NCBI RefSeq assembly: GCF_002806945.1 | Contig: NZ_NIHC01000004.1 | Span: 62,001 to 126,000, forward strand | Direction: 5' to 3' | Origin: Marinobacter salexigens | Lineage (GTDB): Bacteria > Pseudomonadota > Gammaproteobacteria > Pseudomonadales > Oleiphilaceae | DNA: 64,000 nt | Part shown: one piece after another, positions 36,094 to 45,373 of the stretch | How positions within the stretch are numbered: the first letter of the stretch is position 1 | How the letters are laid out: every line of letters starts with the position of its first letter | Notes under the pieces: model-generated | Seen by the model: only the letters and a program-made list of their open reading frames with translations | The model's database searches: none | Told to the model about the DNA's origin: nothing | Position numbers and translations under genes: made by a program

Positions 36094-37410
36094 ATGAAAG
36101 TAAAACGTTTTTTTGCCAAGAGCATGGCCGAGGCGCTGAAGCAGGTCAGTGAGCAGATGGGGCCAGATGCTGTCATCCTTTCCAATCGCCGGGTTGAAGG
36201 CGGCGTAGAGATCGTCACGGCTCTGGACTATGACGAAAACGTGGCGCGCCAGAGCCTTGGCGATCAGGCCAGCGAGGCCACCAACGGAGCTCGCCTTGCA
36301 GAGATGCAAGCGGAGCGCCATCGCCGGCTGGAAGAGGAGTTGAGTCGCTCCCGCTCCCGCATTCGCGACGTTCGGGAAAGCCGTGCCGCGCTTGGCCAAG
36401 GCTATGCTGAAGCGTCATTTGCCGAGTTGCACGGGGCTGCCAGTGACGAGTTTTCAGAGGAGCCGTCTCAAAATACCCATAATACAAACTATTCTGATGA
36501 GCTCGCGCGCATGCGTGCGGAAATCAGTTCGTTGCGGGACCTTATGAGTGGCCGGCCTGGTGAGCCGGAAAAGCACGGCGTCAACGCGGTTCAGCAGAGG
36601 CTGGCAGAGCGCTTGCAGGAGTTTGGCGTAAGCTCGGATCTGGCCGGTTCGCTCTCCCGTCGTCACAAGGGCGGCAAGCTGGAGGATGGATGGAAGCAAT
36701 CCCTGAAAATGCTTGTTGCGGGTGTGCGCACCCCGGATCAGGAGTGGCTCGACGAAGGTGGCGTATACGCGCTGGTGGGGCCGACAGGTTCTGGCAAAAC
36801 AACCACCATCGGCAAGCTTGCCGCTCGTTATGTGCTGAAGCATGGCGCTGATTCGATCGCATTGGTTACGACAGACCGGTACCGGGTAGCCGCCCATGAA
36901 CAGCTTTTCGTATTTGGCCGTATACTGAACGTGCCGGTGCGAGTAGTGGATGAAAGCAATACGCTTGATGATATTCTTGATGAGCTGTCGGACCGGCATC
37001 TGGTGCTCATAGATACGGCGGGGCTGACCAGTTCGGATAAAGGGTATCAGCAGCAGTTGGCAGAACTGGCCCGCAGCCATCACAACATTCGCACACACCT
37101 GGTTGTTTCGGCAACCAGCCAGCCGCGCATTATGAAATCCGTCTGGCATTGCTATAAGATGGCAGGTCTTACAGGCTGCGTGATGACCAAAATTGACGAA
37201 GCTCTGACTCTGGGAGAGTCCTTGGGTTTTGTGATGGAAACCGGCTTGCCGGTGGCCTATTACACGGATGGGCAGAAAATCCCGGGGGACCTGCATCATG
37301 CTGAAGCGGTTCTGCTTGTGCGTTTGGCCGTCGAGCGCCTGAAAATGCTGCAGGAGCAAGCGGCAGCAGAGAAAGTGCCTGGCAAAGAGCACCCGCGTGA
37401 AATTGCATGA
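36094..37410 (+). CDS. flhF: FlhF, signal-recognition-type GTPase for polar flagellar placement
   Basis: A 438-residue protein with the conserved N-terminal MKVKRFFAKSMAEALKQVSEQMGPDAVILS, a variable charged middle, and an SRP-like NG domain. The P-loop is GPTGSGKT (229-236), followed by TTDRYRVAAHEQL and VLIDTAGL. It recruits the first basal-body components (FliF) to the pole. RBS GGTGGAGG lies upstream; fleN follows 72 nt downstream. Confidence 0.97.
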   Translation: MKVKRFFAKSMAEALKQVSEQMGPDAVILSNRRVEGGVEIVTALDYDENVARQSLGDQASEATNGARLAEMQAERHRRLEEELSRSRSRIRDVRESRAALGQGYAEASFAELHGAASDEFSEEPSQNTHNTNYSDELARMRAEISSLRDLMSGRPGEPEKHGVNAVQQRLAERLQEFGVSSDLAGSLSRRHKGGKLEDGWKQSLKMLVAGVRTPDQEWLDEGGVYALVGPTGSGKTTTIGKLAARYVLKHGADSIALVTTDRYRVAAHEQLFVFGRILNVPVRVVDESNTLDDILDELSDRHLVLIDTAGLTSSDKGYQQQLAELARSHHNIRTHLVVSATSQPRIMKSVWHCYKMAGLTGCVMTKIDEALTLGESLGFVMETGLPVAYYTDGQKIPGDLHHAEAVLLVRLAVERLKMLQEQAAAEKVPGKEHPREIA

Positions 37411-37482
37411 GGCTCTGAAGTTCTGAGTTGTATCCGGCTATGAACTATATCCGGTTAATCCTGGCGAGAGATTATAAACAGT

Positions 37483-38295
37483 ATGAGCAAAGCACATCCG
37501 GTACAGGTGATAGCGGTTTCCGGCGGCAAGGGCGGGGTTGGCAAGAGTAATATTTCCGTCAACCTTGGCATTGCACTGGCACAGAAAGGCAGGCGTGTGG
37601 TGCTGCTTGATGCCGATCTCGGCCTGGGAAATCTTGATGTGCTACTCGGGGTAACGGCCAGCAATACATTGCAGGACGTGTTGGCTGGGGAGTGTGACCT
37701 CAGAGACGTTCTGGTGAACGGTCCCGGCGGGATTAAAATTGTTCCGGCATCTTCCGGAACCCAGCACATGACTCAGCTTAGCCCAATGGAACACGCAGGC
37801 CTGATCAACGCGTTCAGTGAATTGGGCGATCAGATCGACGTGCTTATTGTTGATACAGCTGCCGGGATTTCGGAGTCCGTTGTGAGTTTTTTACGGGCTT
37901 CCCAGGAGCTGCTGCTGGTAGTCTGCGATGAGCCTACCTCCATAACGGACGCCTACGCCCTGATCAAGCTCATGAACCGTGATTATGGAACCAGTCGCTT
38001 TCGTATTCTTGCCAATCAGGTGAGCAGCGAGCAGGAAGGCCGCCATTTGTTTGAAAAACTGACACGGGTTACTGAGCGCTTCCTCGATGTGGCACTACAA
38101 TATGTTGGTATGGTGCCTTACGACGAAGCCGTGAAGAAGGCAGTTCAGCGCCAGAGGGCTGTGCTGGATGCTTATCCACGGGCCAAGGCCTCGCTTGCGA
38201 TCAAGGCGCTGGCTGATAAGGTCGAAAGCTGGCCCTTGCCTTCATCTCCCCGCGGACACCTGGAGTTTTTTGTGGAGCGGCTCGTCGAAGTCTGA
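37483..38295 (+). CDS. fleN: FleN (FlhG), MinD-like flagellar number regulator
   Basis: A 270-residue ParA/MinD ATPase with deviant Walker A GGKGGVGKS (14-22), DADLGLGNLDVLLG and VDTAAGIS. It restrains FlhF and binds FleQ to limit flagellar gene expression, giving a single polar flagellum. Length and order after flhF are standard. Confidence 0.97.
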   Translation: MSKAHPVQVIAVSGGKGGVGKSNISVNLGIALAQKGRRVVLLDADLGLGNLDVLLGVTASNTLQDVLAGECDLRDVLVNGPGGIKIVPASSGTQHMTQLSPMEHAGLINAFSELGDQIDVLIVDTAAGISESVVSFLRASQELLLVVCDEPTSITDAYALIKLMNRDYGTSRFRILANQVSSEQEGRHLFEKLTRVTERFLDVALQYVGMVPYDEAVKKAVQRQRAVLDAYPRAKASLAIKALADKVESWPLPSSPRGHLEFFVERLVEV

Positions 38296-38324
38296 AACCG
38301 ATCCAGCAAAATAATACCGGATGC

Positions 38325-39068
38325 ATGACATTGGCGAAAAAACTGGGAATCTACCATCAGGCTGGTGTGAACAGTCCCTCAGAGCTCATAGAGACTCACG
38401 CACCCCTGGTCAAGAAAATTGCACTTCATCTTTTGGCGCGGCTACCAGCTTCGGTACAGCTCGACGACCTTATGCAGGCGGGCATGATCGGGTTGCTGGA
38501 AGCTGCGCAACGCTACAGCGCAACCAAAGGCGCAGCTTTTGAAACCTATGCCGGAATACGCATCCGCGGCTCCATGGTGGATGAAATTCGCAAAGGCGAC
38601 TGGGTGCCGCGCTCTGTTCACCGCAACTCCCGGCGGATTGCGCAGGCCATCAAGGCTGTGGAAGACCGGCTGGGTCGGGAAGCCCAGGATGCAGAGGTAG
38701 CTGAAGAGCTCGGAATGGAACTTTCCGAGTATCATGCCACCTTGGCGGATTCCAATAGTGGGCGTCTTTTTAGTCTCGATGAGCTCAATGAATCCGGGGA
38801 GCTGCCGATAGATGAAACAGAGACCCATGATAATCCGCTGGATGATCTCACGTCGGTTTCGTTCCGGAGTCAGCTGGCGGCCGAGATTGAGGAGTTACCG
38901 GAGCGGGAAAAGCTTGTGCTGAGCTTGTATTACACGGAAGAACTGAACCTCAAGGAAATCGGCGCTGTGTTGGGCGTCAGCGAAAGCAGAGTCAGCCAGA
39001 TACACAGCCAGGCAGCCTTGCGGTTGCGTGGCAGGCTTTCTGATTGGCGCCTTGAGGACAATAGTTAG
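38325..39068 (+). CDS. fliA: FliA, sigma factor 28
   Basis: A 247-residue sigma factor with region 2 (LPASVQLDDLMQAGMIGLLEAAQRY, FETYAGIRIRGSMVDEIRKGDWVPRS), region 3 and region 4 HTH (LNLKEIGAVLGVSESRVSQIHSQA). It transcribes late flagellar genes when released from FlgM. The ATG at 38325 lacks a strong Shine-Dalgarno but fits the family's N-terminus. Confidence 0.97.
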   Translation: MTLAKKLGIYHQAGVNSPSELIETHAPLVKKIALHLLARLPASVQLDDLMQAGMIGLLEAAQRYSATKGAAFETYAGIRIRGSMVDEIRKGDWVPRSVHRNSRRIAQAIKAVEDRLGREAQDAEVAEELGMELSEYHATLADSNSGRLFSLDELNESGELPIDETETHDNPLDDLTSVSFRSQLAAEIEELPEREKLVLSLYYTEELNLKEIGAVLGVSESRVSQIHSQAALRLRGRLSDWRLEDNS

Positions 39069-39154
39069 ATGTTACATGGTTAAATCAGCGGCCTGCTACA
39101 CTTTTTAATGCAAAGGTCAAAACGAATTCCGGGTCTTGATAACTGGAGGTCCCT

Positions 39155-39538
39155 TTGGACAAGAACATGAAAATTCTCATTGTGGATGACTTCTCCACAA
39201 TGCGGCGGATCATCAAAAACCTGCTCCGTGATCTGGGCTTCACCAATACCGATGAAGCGGATGACGGCAACACCGCTTTGCCCATGCTCAGAAGCGGCAA
39301 GTATGACTTTCTCGTGACTGACTGGAACATGCCCGGAATGTCCGGCTTTGATTTGCTCAAAACGGTGCGGGCTGATGAAAACCTGAAAACCCTTCCTGTA
39401 TTGATGGTTACTGCAGAAGCCAAGCGCGATCAAATTGTGGCGGCAGCTCAGGCTGGTGTTAATGGGTACGTTGTGAAGCCCTTCACTGCCGCTGTTCTCA
39501 AGGAAAAAATTGAGAAGATTTTTGAGCGAATTCAGTAA
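39155..39538 (+). CDS. cheY: CheY, chemotaxis response regulator
   Basis: A 127-residue single receiver domain with acidic pocket Asp11/Asp12, acceptor Asp56 (LVTDWNMPG), Thr in VTAEA and Lys in VVKPF. The start is probably TTG at 39155 because GGAGG at 39145-39149 is 5 nt upstream, while the next ATG (39167) would be 17 nt away. CheY-P binds FliM/FliN to reverse rotation; cheZ follows 11 nt downstream. Confidence 0.97.
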   Translation: MDKNMKILIVDDFSTMRRIIKNLLRDLGFTNTDEADDGNTALPMLRSGKYDFLVTDWNMPGMSGFDLLKTVRADENLKTLPVLMVTAEAKRDQIVAAAQAGVNGYVVKPFTAAVLKEKIEKIFERIQ

Positions 39539-39549
39539 TCGGAAATTGG

Positions 39550-40344
39550 ATGGGTCGTATGAGCGATAACAGAAAGATCCACCGGGATCTTGAGCCAGAA
39601 GTGACCGAAAAGCTCCGGCACCAGACAGCAGAACTCTCCCAGTGTGTTGAGAGCGGCGATTATGCCGGCGCCATGACCCTGATTAATGAATTGAGCGAAG
39701 TCAGGGATCAGAGTCTGTATCGTGAAGTTGGTCGGCTGACACGTACGCTCCATGAGGCAATCAGCAACTTCCAGATAGACCCGCGCAGCCCGGAGCAGAA
39801 AGAAGTTTTGTCCTTGATGACAGATGCTTCCGACAGGTTGGCGTATGTTGTCCAGATGACCGGGCAGGCGGCCAACCGCACTATGGATCTGGTCGAGGAA
39901 AGCATGCCAATTGCCAGTTCAGTGCGGGGCGAAGCCACCGCACTGAGGGATGAATGGCAGCGATTGCGCCGCCGCGAAATGCAGCCGGCTGAGTTTCGCG
40001 ACCTGTATGGCCGAATAGATGCTTTTTTTCTGAGCCTTACCAAAGATACAGACACCATTTACAACAACCTCTCCGAGATTTTGCTGGCGCAGGATTTTCA
40101 GGATCTGACCGGCCAGGTGATTCAGCGAGTGACTGCTTTGGTGAAAGAAGTGGAGGAGCAGATGCTGAGCCTGGTGGTTATGGCCAGCCATGTTGATCAG
40201 CTCACAGGCACCGTGCATCAGATTGAAAACCAGGATGTCTCGGCCGAGCAGGGCGTGGGGCCTCAGGTAAACGCAGAAGAGCGCGAAGATGTAGTCTCGG
40301 GACAAAACGACGTAGACGATTTGTTGTCCAGTCTCGGTTTCTGA
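39550..40344 (+). CDS. cheZ: CheZ, CheY-P phosphatase
   Basis: A 264-residue helical protein. The catalytic region (LAQDFQDLTGQVIQRVTALV) contains the conserved QDLTGQ motif with the in-line Gln. The C-terminal NDVDDLLSSLGF is the CheY-binding helix. Two in-frame ATGs (39550 and 39559) are possible. It dephosphorylates CheY-P at the polar array. Confidence 0.95.
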   Translation: MGRMSDNRKIHRDLEPEVTEKLRHQTAELSQCVESGDYAGAMTLINELSEVRDQSLYREVGRLTRTLHEAISNFQIDPRSPEQKEVLSLMTDASDRLAYVVQMTGQAANRTMDLVEESMPIASSVRGEATALRDEWQRLRRREMQPAEFRDLYGRIDAFFLSLTKDTDTIYNNLSEILLAQDFQDLTGQVIQRVTALVKEVEEQMLSLVVMASHVDQLTGTVHQIENQDVSAEQGVGPQVNAEEREDVVSGQNDVDDLLSSLGF

Positions 40345-40362
40345 ATATGAAGAGGTTAATCC

Positions 40363-42456
40363 ATGGCGTTTGATGCCGATGATGAGATCCTGCAGGACTT
40401 CCTGGTAGAGGCCGGGGAGATACTCGAGAAACTGTCGGAACAGCTTGTTGATCTTGAGCAAAACCCTGATGACAGCGATCTGCTTAACGCTATTTTCCGT
40501 GGATTTCATACTGTAAAAGGCGGTGCAGGCTTCCTTCAGTTGGACGCACTGGTTAACTGCTGTCACTCTGCCGAGAACGTGTTCGATATCCTGCGCAACC
40601 ATAAGCGCGCAGTCGATTCTGAGCTAATGGACGTTGTGCTGGAAGCTCTGGATCACGTGAACTCTATGTTTGAGCAAGTGCGTAATCGGGAAGAGCTTAC
40701 CCCTGCACCCGACGAACTGATTGCTGCCCTGGACGCCCTGGCATTGCCCCAGACTCCTGCGGAACAAGCGGTTGAAATGCCCGCAACCTCCGAGCCCGCC
40801 GCCGGCGACCAGGATGGGGGCGATATTACCGACGAAGAATTTGAACAGTTGCTGGATGCGCTGCACGGCGATGCGCCGGTTTCCGGTGCCGGCGATAGCC
40901 CGGGGTATCATCAGTCTGCCGATAGTAAGGACGCTGTGGGTGGTGGAAGTGGTGATGAAATTACTGATGATGAGTTTGAAGCCTTGCTTGACGAGCTTCA
41001 TGGTAAAGGCAAATTTGCTGTACAGGCTGATGCCGTTGCCGCTGATGCAGTCAGCCCTGCAGCGGGCAATAATGGTGAGCTGATCACCGACGACGAATTT
41101 GAAAGCTTGCTCGATGAGTTGCATGGCAAGGGAGGGAGCCCGACCACTGCAGGCGGTTCCGGTAAAGGATCGAAGACGCCGCAACCGGGCAAACCTGAAC
41201 CCGCGAAAGTGATTCCCGGGAAAGCACCTGAAGCAAAGCCTGTGGCCAAAGAACCTGCTAATAGAACGGCTCCTCCCAGGGACGCAGCCCCGGTAGCAGA
41301 AACCACAGTGCGTGTTGATACCAAACGCCTTGATGACATCATGAATATGGTGGGCGAGTTGGTGTTGGTGCGAAACCGTCTCCAGAGACTGGGCTTTGAG
41401 AGTGAAGACGAGCACATGCACAAGGCAGTATCCAGCCTTGATGTGGTGACTACCGATCTTCAGTCGGCAGTTATGCAAACCCGTATGCAGCCCATCAAAA
41501 AGGTATTTGGTCGCTTCCCGAGGGTTGTTCGTGATCTGGCCCGGGGCATGAAAAAAGAAGTTAACCTGGTCATGCATGGTGAGGATACAGATCTCGACAA
41601 GAATCTGGTTGAAGCCTTGTCGGATCCACTCGTTCACCTTGTGCGTAACTCTGTAGATCATGGTGTAGAAGCGCCGGAGGTTCGTGAAAAAGCCGGCAAG
41701 CCGCGCCAGGGGACAGTGACGCTCTCTGCCGAACAGGAAGGGGATCATATACTCCTGTCCATTGATGACGATGGCGCCGGTATGGATCCGGAAGTTCTGC
41801 GCCGGAAAGCGGTGGAAAAGGGTATTTACGACCAGGATGCAGCCGACCGCCTTACCGACTCAGAGTGCTTTAACCTGATTTTTGCCGCGGGGTTCTCTAC
41901 CAAGGAGCAGATTTCTGACGTCTCCGGTCGTGGCGTCGGTATGGATGTGGTGAAAACCAAAATTAATCAGCTCAATGGCCAGCTCAGTGTGGTTTCGGCT
42001 CTCGGTAAAGGCTCTCGTATTATTATCAAGGTGCCCCTGACTCTGGCCATTATGCCAACCCTGATGATCAAGCTTGCCGACCAGTCCTTTGCCTTGCCGT
42101 TAGTGAACGTGGTGGAGATTTTCCACCTTGATCTTACCCGCACAAACATTGTGGACGGTCGGGAATGTATTGTTGTGCGGGATAACGTGTACCCACTCTT
42201 CCATGTAAAGCGTTGGTTGGTAAAGGGGGAGGAGGGTGTCACTCGCCCCGAAAACGGGCATGTTGTGATTGTCGCCATGGGTACCCAAAAGGTTGGCTTT
42301 GTGGTCGACCAACTGGTTGGTCAGGAAGAAGTGGTCATCAAACCGCTTGGGCGGGGATTGCAGGGAACGCCGGGAATGGCGGGTGCCACGATTACCGGTG
42401 ATGGCCGCATAGCGCTCATTATTGATGTTCCCAGCTTGCTGCAGCATTACAGCTGA
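40363..42456 (+). CDS. cheA: CheA, chemotaxis histidine kinase with repeat-bearing linker
   Basis: A 697-residue kinase. P1 Hpt domain (1-125) with phospho-acceptor His49 in FRGFHTVKGG; a linker of about 190 residues; P3 dimerisation (about 315-380); P4 ATPase (about 380-560, NSVDHGV at 429-435); P5 CheW-like domain (about 560-697). The linker has no recognisable P2 domain; instead it carries three copies of a 15-residue motif at 155-169, 200-214 and 241-255 (ITDDEFEALLDELHG in the second), about 41-45 residues apart. These resemble the CheY-docking peptide of FliM and could replace P2 (inference). Confidence 0.97.
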   Translation: MAFDADDEILQDFLVEAGEILEKLSEQLVDLEQNPDDSDLLNAIFRGFHTVKGGAGFLQLDALVNCCHSAENVFDILRNHKRAVDSELMDVVLEALDHVNSMFEQVRNREELTPAPDELIAALDALALPQTPAEQAVEMPATSEPAAGDQDGGDITDEEFEQLLDALHGDAPVSGAGDSPGYHQSADSKDAVGGGSGDEITDDEFEALLDELHGKGKFAVQADAVAADAVSPAAGNNGELITDDEFESLLDELHGKGGSPTTAGGSGKGSKTPQPGKPEPAKVIPGKAPEAKPVAKEPANRTAPPRDAAPVAETTVRVDTKRLDDIMNMVGELVLVRNRLQRLGFESEDEHMHKAVSSLDVVTTDLQSAVMQTRMQPIKKVFGRFPRVVRDLARGMKKEVNLVMHGEDTDLDKNLVEALSDPLVHLVRNSVDHGVEAPEVREKAGKPRQGTVTLSAEQEGDHILLSIDDDGAGMDPEVLRRKAVEKGIYDQDAADRLTDSECFNLIFAAGFSTKEQISDVSGRGVGMDVVKTKINQLNGQLSVVSALGKGSRIIIKVPLTLAIMPTLMIKLADQSFALPLVNVVEIFHLDLTRTNIVDGRECIVVRDNVYPLFHVKRWLVKGEEGVTRPENGHVVIVAMGTQKVGFVVDQLVGQEEVVIKPLGRGLQGTPGMAGATITGDGRIALIIDVPSLLQHYS

Positions 42457-42516
42457 GGTCTTTGCTGAACCAATCGAAGGCACTGCGGGAAACAGTAACT
42501 CAGGTAGGAGAAACGG

Positions 42517-43656
42517 ATGACAGTTTCTGTCCTGGTCGTTGACGACTCAGGGTTCTTCCGCAAGCGGCTGACGCAGATCTTGACCTCGTCGGGCCAGATC
42601 CGTGTGGTGGGTGTGGCTGCCAACGGGCAAGAAGGCGTTGAACTTGCACAGTCCTTGCGCCCGGATGTCATTACCATGGACTACGAAATGCCGATTATGG
42701 ACGGTATTTCGGCTGTGCGTGAGATTATGAAGAAACACCCGATACCGGTGCTGATGTTTTCTTCGCTCACATACGAAGGTGCCCGGGTAACACTGGATGC
42801 ACTGGAAGCGGGAGCCGTGGATTTTTTACCCAAAAACTTTGAAGAAATCGCGCGGGATGGCAGCCAGCTGCAAAAAATCCTGATTGATCGTGTACTTGAC
42901 GTTGCTCGCAGTCGGACGCAGCCTCCTTCGCCACCATCTGTACATCGGTCAGCTTCTTCTGCTTCTGCGCAAATGGCTCCGGCCAAACCTTCTGTGACAG
43001 CCCGGCCAATGGCCGCTAGCCGCCAGACTAATCAGCCACTGCCGGAAGACTCGTCCAAGCGCTCACCACGAAAAATCCCGGCACAGCGTTATGCCGTTGT
43101 GGGCATAGGTACCTCTACAGGCGGGCCTGTGGCACTCCAGCGAGTGCTGGCAGCCTTGCCCGCCAGTTTTCCTTCGCCCATTGTGCTGGTGCAACACATG
43201 CCAGCGAGCTTTACGCCGGCGTTTGCCGAACGCCTCAACAGGCTTTGCAAAATTGAAGTCCGACAAGCAGAGGATGGCGACATACTGCATGCTGGCCTGG
43301 CGTTGCTTGCTCCAGGTGGCAAACAAATGATGATTGAAAACCGTGGCGGCCAACCCCGCGTTCGTATATTGCCAGGGGACGAACGCCTGAATTACCGGCC
43401 TTCTGTAGATATTACTTTTGGATCGGTTGCCCGTTCATTTCCCGGTAAGGCCCTTGGTGTAATCCTGACCGGCATGGGATCGGACGGTAAAGAAGGGTGC
43501 CGGATGTTGAAGCAGAGTGGCTCGCCTATCTGGTCTCAGGATGAGCAATCGTCAGTCATCTATGGAATGCCCATGGCTGTTGCAAAAGCAGGCCTGAGTG
43601 ATGAGATTCTGCCGCTGGATAAAATTGGGCCAAGGCTCATTGAGGGTGTCTGCTGA
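42517..43656 (+). CDS. cheB: CheB, chemoreceptor glutamate methylesterase
   Basis: A 379-residue protein. Receiver domain with Asp55 (ITMDYEMP), a Ser/Pro-rich linker (about 132-188), and the methylesterase domain with the catalytic triad Ser200 (GTSTGG), His227 (VQHMP) and Asp323 (GMGSDG). It removes receptor methyl groups for adaptation. The matching methyltransferase cheR is not in this window. It overlaps motC by one nucleotide. Confidence 0.97.
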   Translation: MTVSVLVVDDSGFFRKRLTQILTSSGQIRVVGVAANGQEGVELAQSLRPDVITMDYEMPIMDGISAVREIMKKHPIPVLMFSSLTYEGARVTLDALEAGAVDFLPKNFEEIARDGSQLQKILIDRVLDVARSRTQPPSPPSVHRSASSASAQMAPAKPSVTARPMAASRQTNQPLPEDSSKRSPRKIPAQRYAVVGIGTSTGGPVALQRVLAALPASFPSPIVLVQHMPASFTPAFAERLNRLCKIEVRQAEDGDILHAGLALLAPGGKQMMIENRGGQPRVRILPGDERLNYRPSVDITFGSVARSFPGKALGVILTGMGSDGKEGCRMLKQSGSPIWSQDEQSSVIYGMPMAVAKAGLSDEILPLDKIGPRLIEGVC

Positions 43657-44396
43657 TGGACATACTCAGCCTGCTCGGCGTTGTTCTGGCCTTTGCCGCT
43701 ATTCTTGGGGGTAATCTTCTTGAAGGCGGAGCTCTGAACTCCCTCTTCAATGGCCCAGCGGCCATCATCGTTATTGGTGGCACCCTTGCTGCCACCATCC
43801 TGCAGACCTCCTGGCCGGTCCTGAAACGGGCTACTGTTCAGGCGCGCTGGGTGTTTGTTCCCCCCTATATCAGTATTGAAGACGGTATTGGCAAAGTGAT
43901 TGACTGGAGCGTCAAAGCCCGCAAACAAGGGTTGCTCGGGCTTGAAGGTTTGGCGGAAAAGGAACCCGAAAGCTTTGCCCGTAAAGGTCTGCAGTTACTG
44001 GTTGATGGCGCAGAAACAGAAACCATTCGCAGCATTATGGAAATTGATCTGGATTGCCGTGAGCAGAGAAATCTGGAGTCGGCCCGGGTGTTTGAAGCCA
44101 TGGGTGGATACTCGCCAACGATCGGCATCATCGGTGCCGTCATGGGGCTGATACAGGTAATGACCAACCTCGAAGACCCGGCATCACTCGGCAGCGGGAT
44201 AGCTACCGCTTTTGTGGCAACCATCTATGGTGTGGCTCTGGCCAACCTGTTGTTTTTTCCTGTTGCAAACAAGCTGCGTGGGCTGGTCAGGGAACGCACA
44301 AGATACGAAGATATGTTGATCGATGGCATCATCGCCATTGCGGAGGGTGAGAACCCTAAATCCATTGAATTGCGGCTGCGGGGCTTCCTGCAGTAG
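43656..44396 (+). CDS. motC: MotC, flagellar stator protein (MotA family)
   Basis: A 246-residue protein with four membrane helices. AMGGYSPTIGIIGAVMGLIQVMTNLEDP is the MotA/PomA/ExbB-type pore region, and the cytoplasmic loop between helices 2 and 3 carries the charged residues that contact FliG. Linked to cheB by TGATG and followed by motD, as in Pseudomonas motCD. Ion specificity cannot be fixed from sequence alone; MotC/D of Pseudomonas conduct protons. Confidence 0.95.
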   Translation: MDILSLLGVVLAFAAILGGNLLEGGALNSLFNGPAAIIVIGGTLAATILQTSWPVLKRATVQARWVFVPPYISIEDGIGKVIDWSVKARKQGLLGLEGLAEKEPESFARKGLQLLVDGAETETIRSIMEIDLDCREQRNLESARVFEAMGGYSPTIGIIGAVMGLIQVMTNLEDPASLGSGIATAFVATIYGVALANLLFFPVANKLRGLVRERTRYEDMLIDGIIAIAEGENPKSIELRLRGFLQ

Positions 44397-44413
44397 CAAA
44401 CCCGGTTCCTATT

Positions 44414-45196
44414 ATGCGGCGTCGCAGGCCACCCCAGGACGATTTGCACAATAAAGAGCGTTGGCTGATTTCCTATGCGGATTTCATAACACTGCTCTTT
44501 GCTTTCTTTGTGGTGATGTATTCAGTCTCTTCGGTAAACGAGGGCAAGTACAAAGTGCTTTCGGAGAGTCTTACGGGCGTTTTCAATGCACCTCAGCGAT
44601 CCTTTCAGCCCTTAGAAATTGGCGATCAGCCCCCACGTCCGGAAGTTCAGCCCTCGGAGGATGTGATTCCCCCTGTTGTAACAGAGGCGCCCAGAAATTC
44701 AGAGCAGGGCACCCAGGCGCGCACTGACGCTTTGCGCACAATGGCAGATCAACTGGCCATGGAGTTTGACGAACTGATCGGTCGCGGGGTGGTTACGCTT
44801 GAAACCAACGACCGCTGGCTTTCGCTTAATCTGCCAGACAGCCTGCTGTTTGGCAGTGGCGATGCGGAGCCCCACTATGATGCGTTTGGCGTGATAGACA
44901 AAGTAGCGCGGGTTCTCAGGAATCGGGACAACGCAGTAAAGGTTGAAGGCTTCACCGACAATCAGCCCATTCGTACAGCGCTATTCCCTTCAAACTGGGA
45001 GTTGTCGGCGGCACGGGCGGCAGCGGTTGTGCGTATGCTGGGCATGGAAGGGATTGAGCCGGAACGATTGGCAGCGGTCGGTTACGGTGAGCATCAGCCT
45101 CTCGCTCGCAACGATACGGAAGAAGGCCGCCGCCGTAACCGGCGTGTTGTATTGCTTATCTCCCGCGATGCCAGTGTTCGGGGCGTTATGCGGTAG
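44414..45196 (+). CDS. motD: MotD, flagellar stator protein (MotB family)
   Basis: A 260-residue protein with an N-terminal membrane helix (about 20-40: WLISYADFITLLFAFFVVMYSVSS, containing the channel Asp in YADF), a Pro-rich plug/linker, and an OmpA-type peptidoglycan-binding domain (VEGFTDNQPI, NWELSAARAAAVVRML, GYGEHQPLARN). It anchors the stator to the wall. Confidence 0.95.
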   Translation: MRRRRPPQDDLHNKERWLISYADFITLLFAFFVVMYSVSSVNEGKYKVLSESLTGVFNAPQRSFQPLEIGDQPPRPEVQPSEDVIPPVVTEAPRNSEQGTQARTDALRTMADQLAMEFDELIGRGVVTLETNDRWLSLNLPDSLLFGSGDAEPHYDAFGVIDKVARVLRNRDNAVKVEGFTDNQPIRTALFPSNWELSAARAAAVVRMLGMEGIEPERLAAVGYGEHQPLARNDTEEGRRRNRRVVLLISRDASVRGVMR

Positions 45197-45219
45197 AACA
45201 TGTTCAGTCGCCACCGGCC

Positions 45220-45235
45220 TGGCACGGTTTCTGTA
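45220..45235 (+). promoter_or_regulatory. Degenerate sigma54-like element before the parA-like gene
   Basis: TGGCACGGTTTCTGTA shares its first 11 bases with the cheW promoter but has GT, not GC, at the -12 position (45233-45234). It may be a weak or decayed promoter. The 177-bp gap to parC also holds an AACCCGTT/AACGGGTT inverted repeat. Confidence 0.3.
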
Positions 45236-45373
45236 TTGCCTTCATCAATCAATCATTCAGGCGGCAAGCTGCTGCCGGTGTACAACCCGTTCAAGTTGCG
45301 TGAAAACTGGCCGATAAACCGGAGTGTAACGGGTTTTCGTTAGTCGCAACAAAGTCGGTTTCGGAGTCAAAAC

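Noticed and set aside
39072..39102. Sigma70 promoter for cheY (TTACAT ... TACACT)
   Set aside because: The spacing is 19 bp and the match is poor; transcription from upstream of fliA is as likely.
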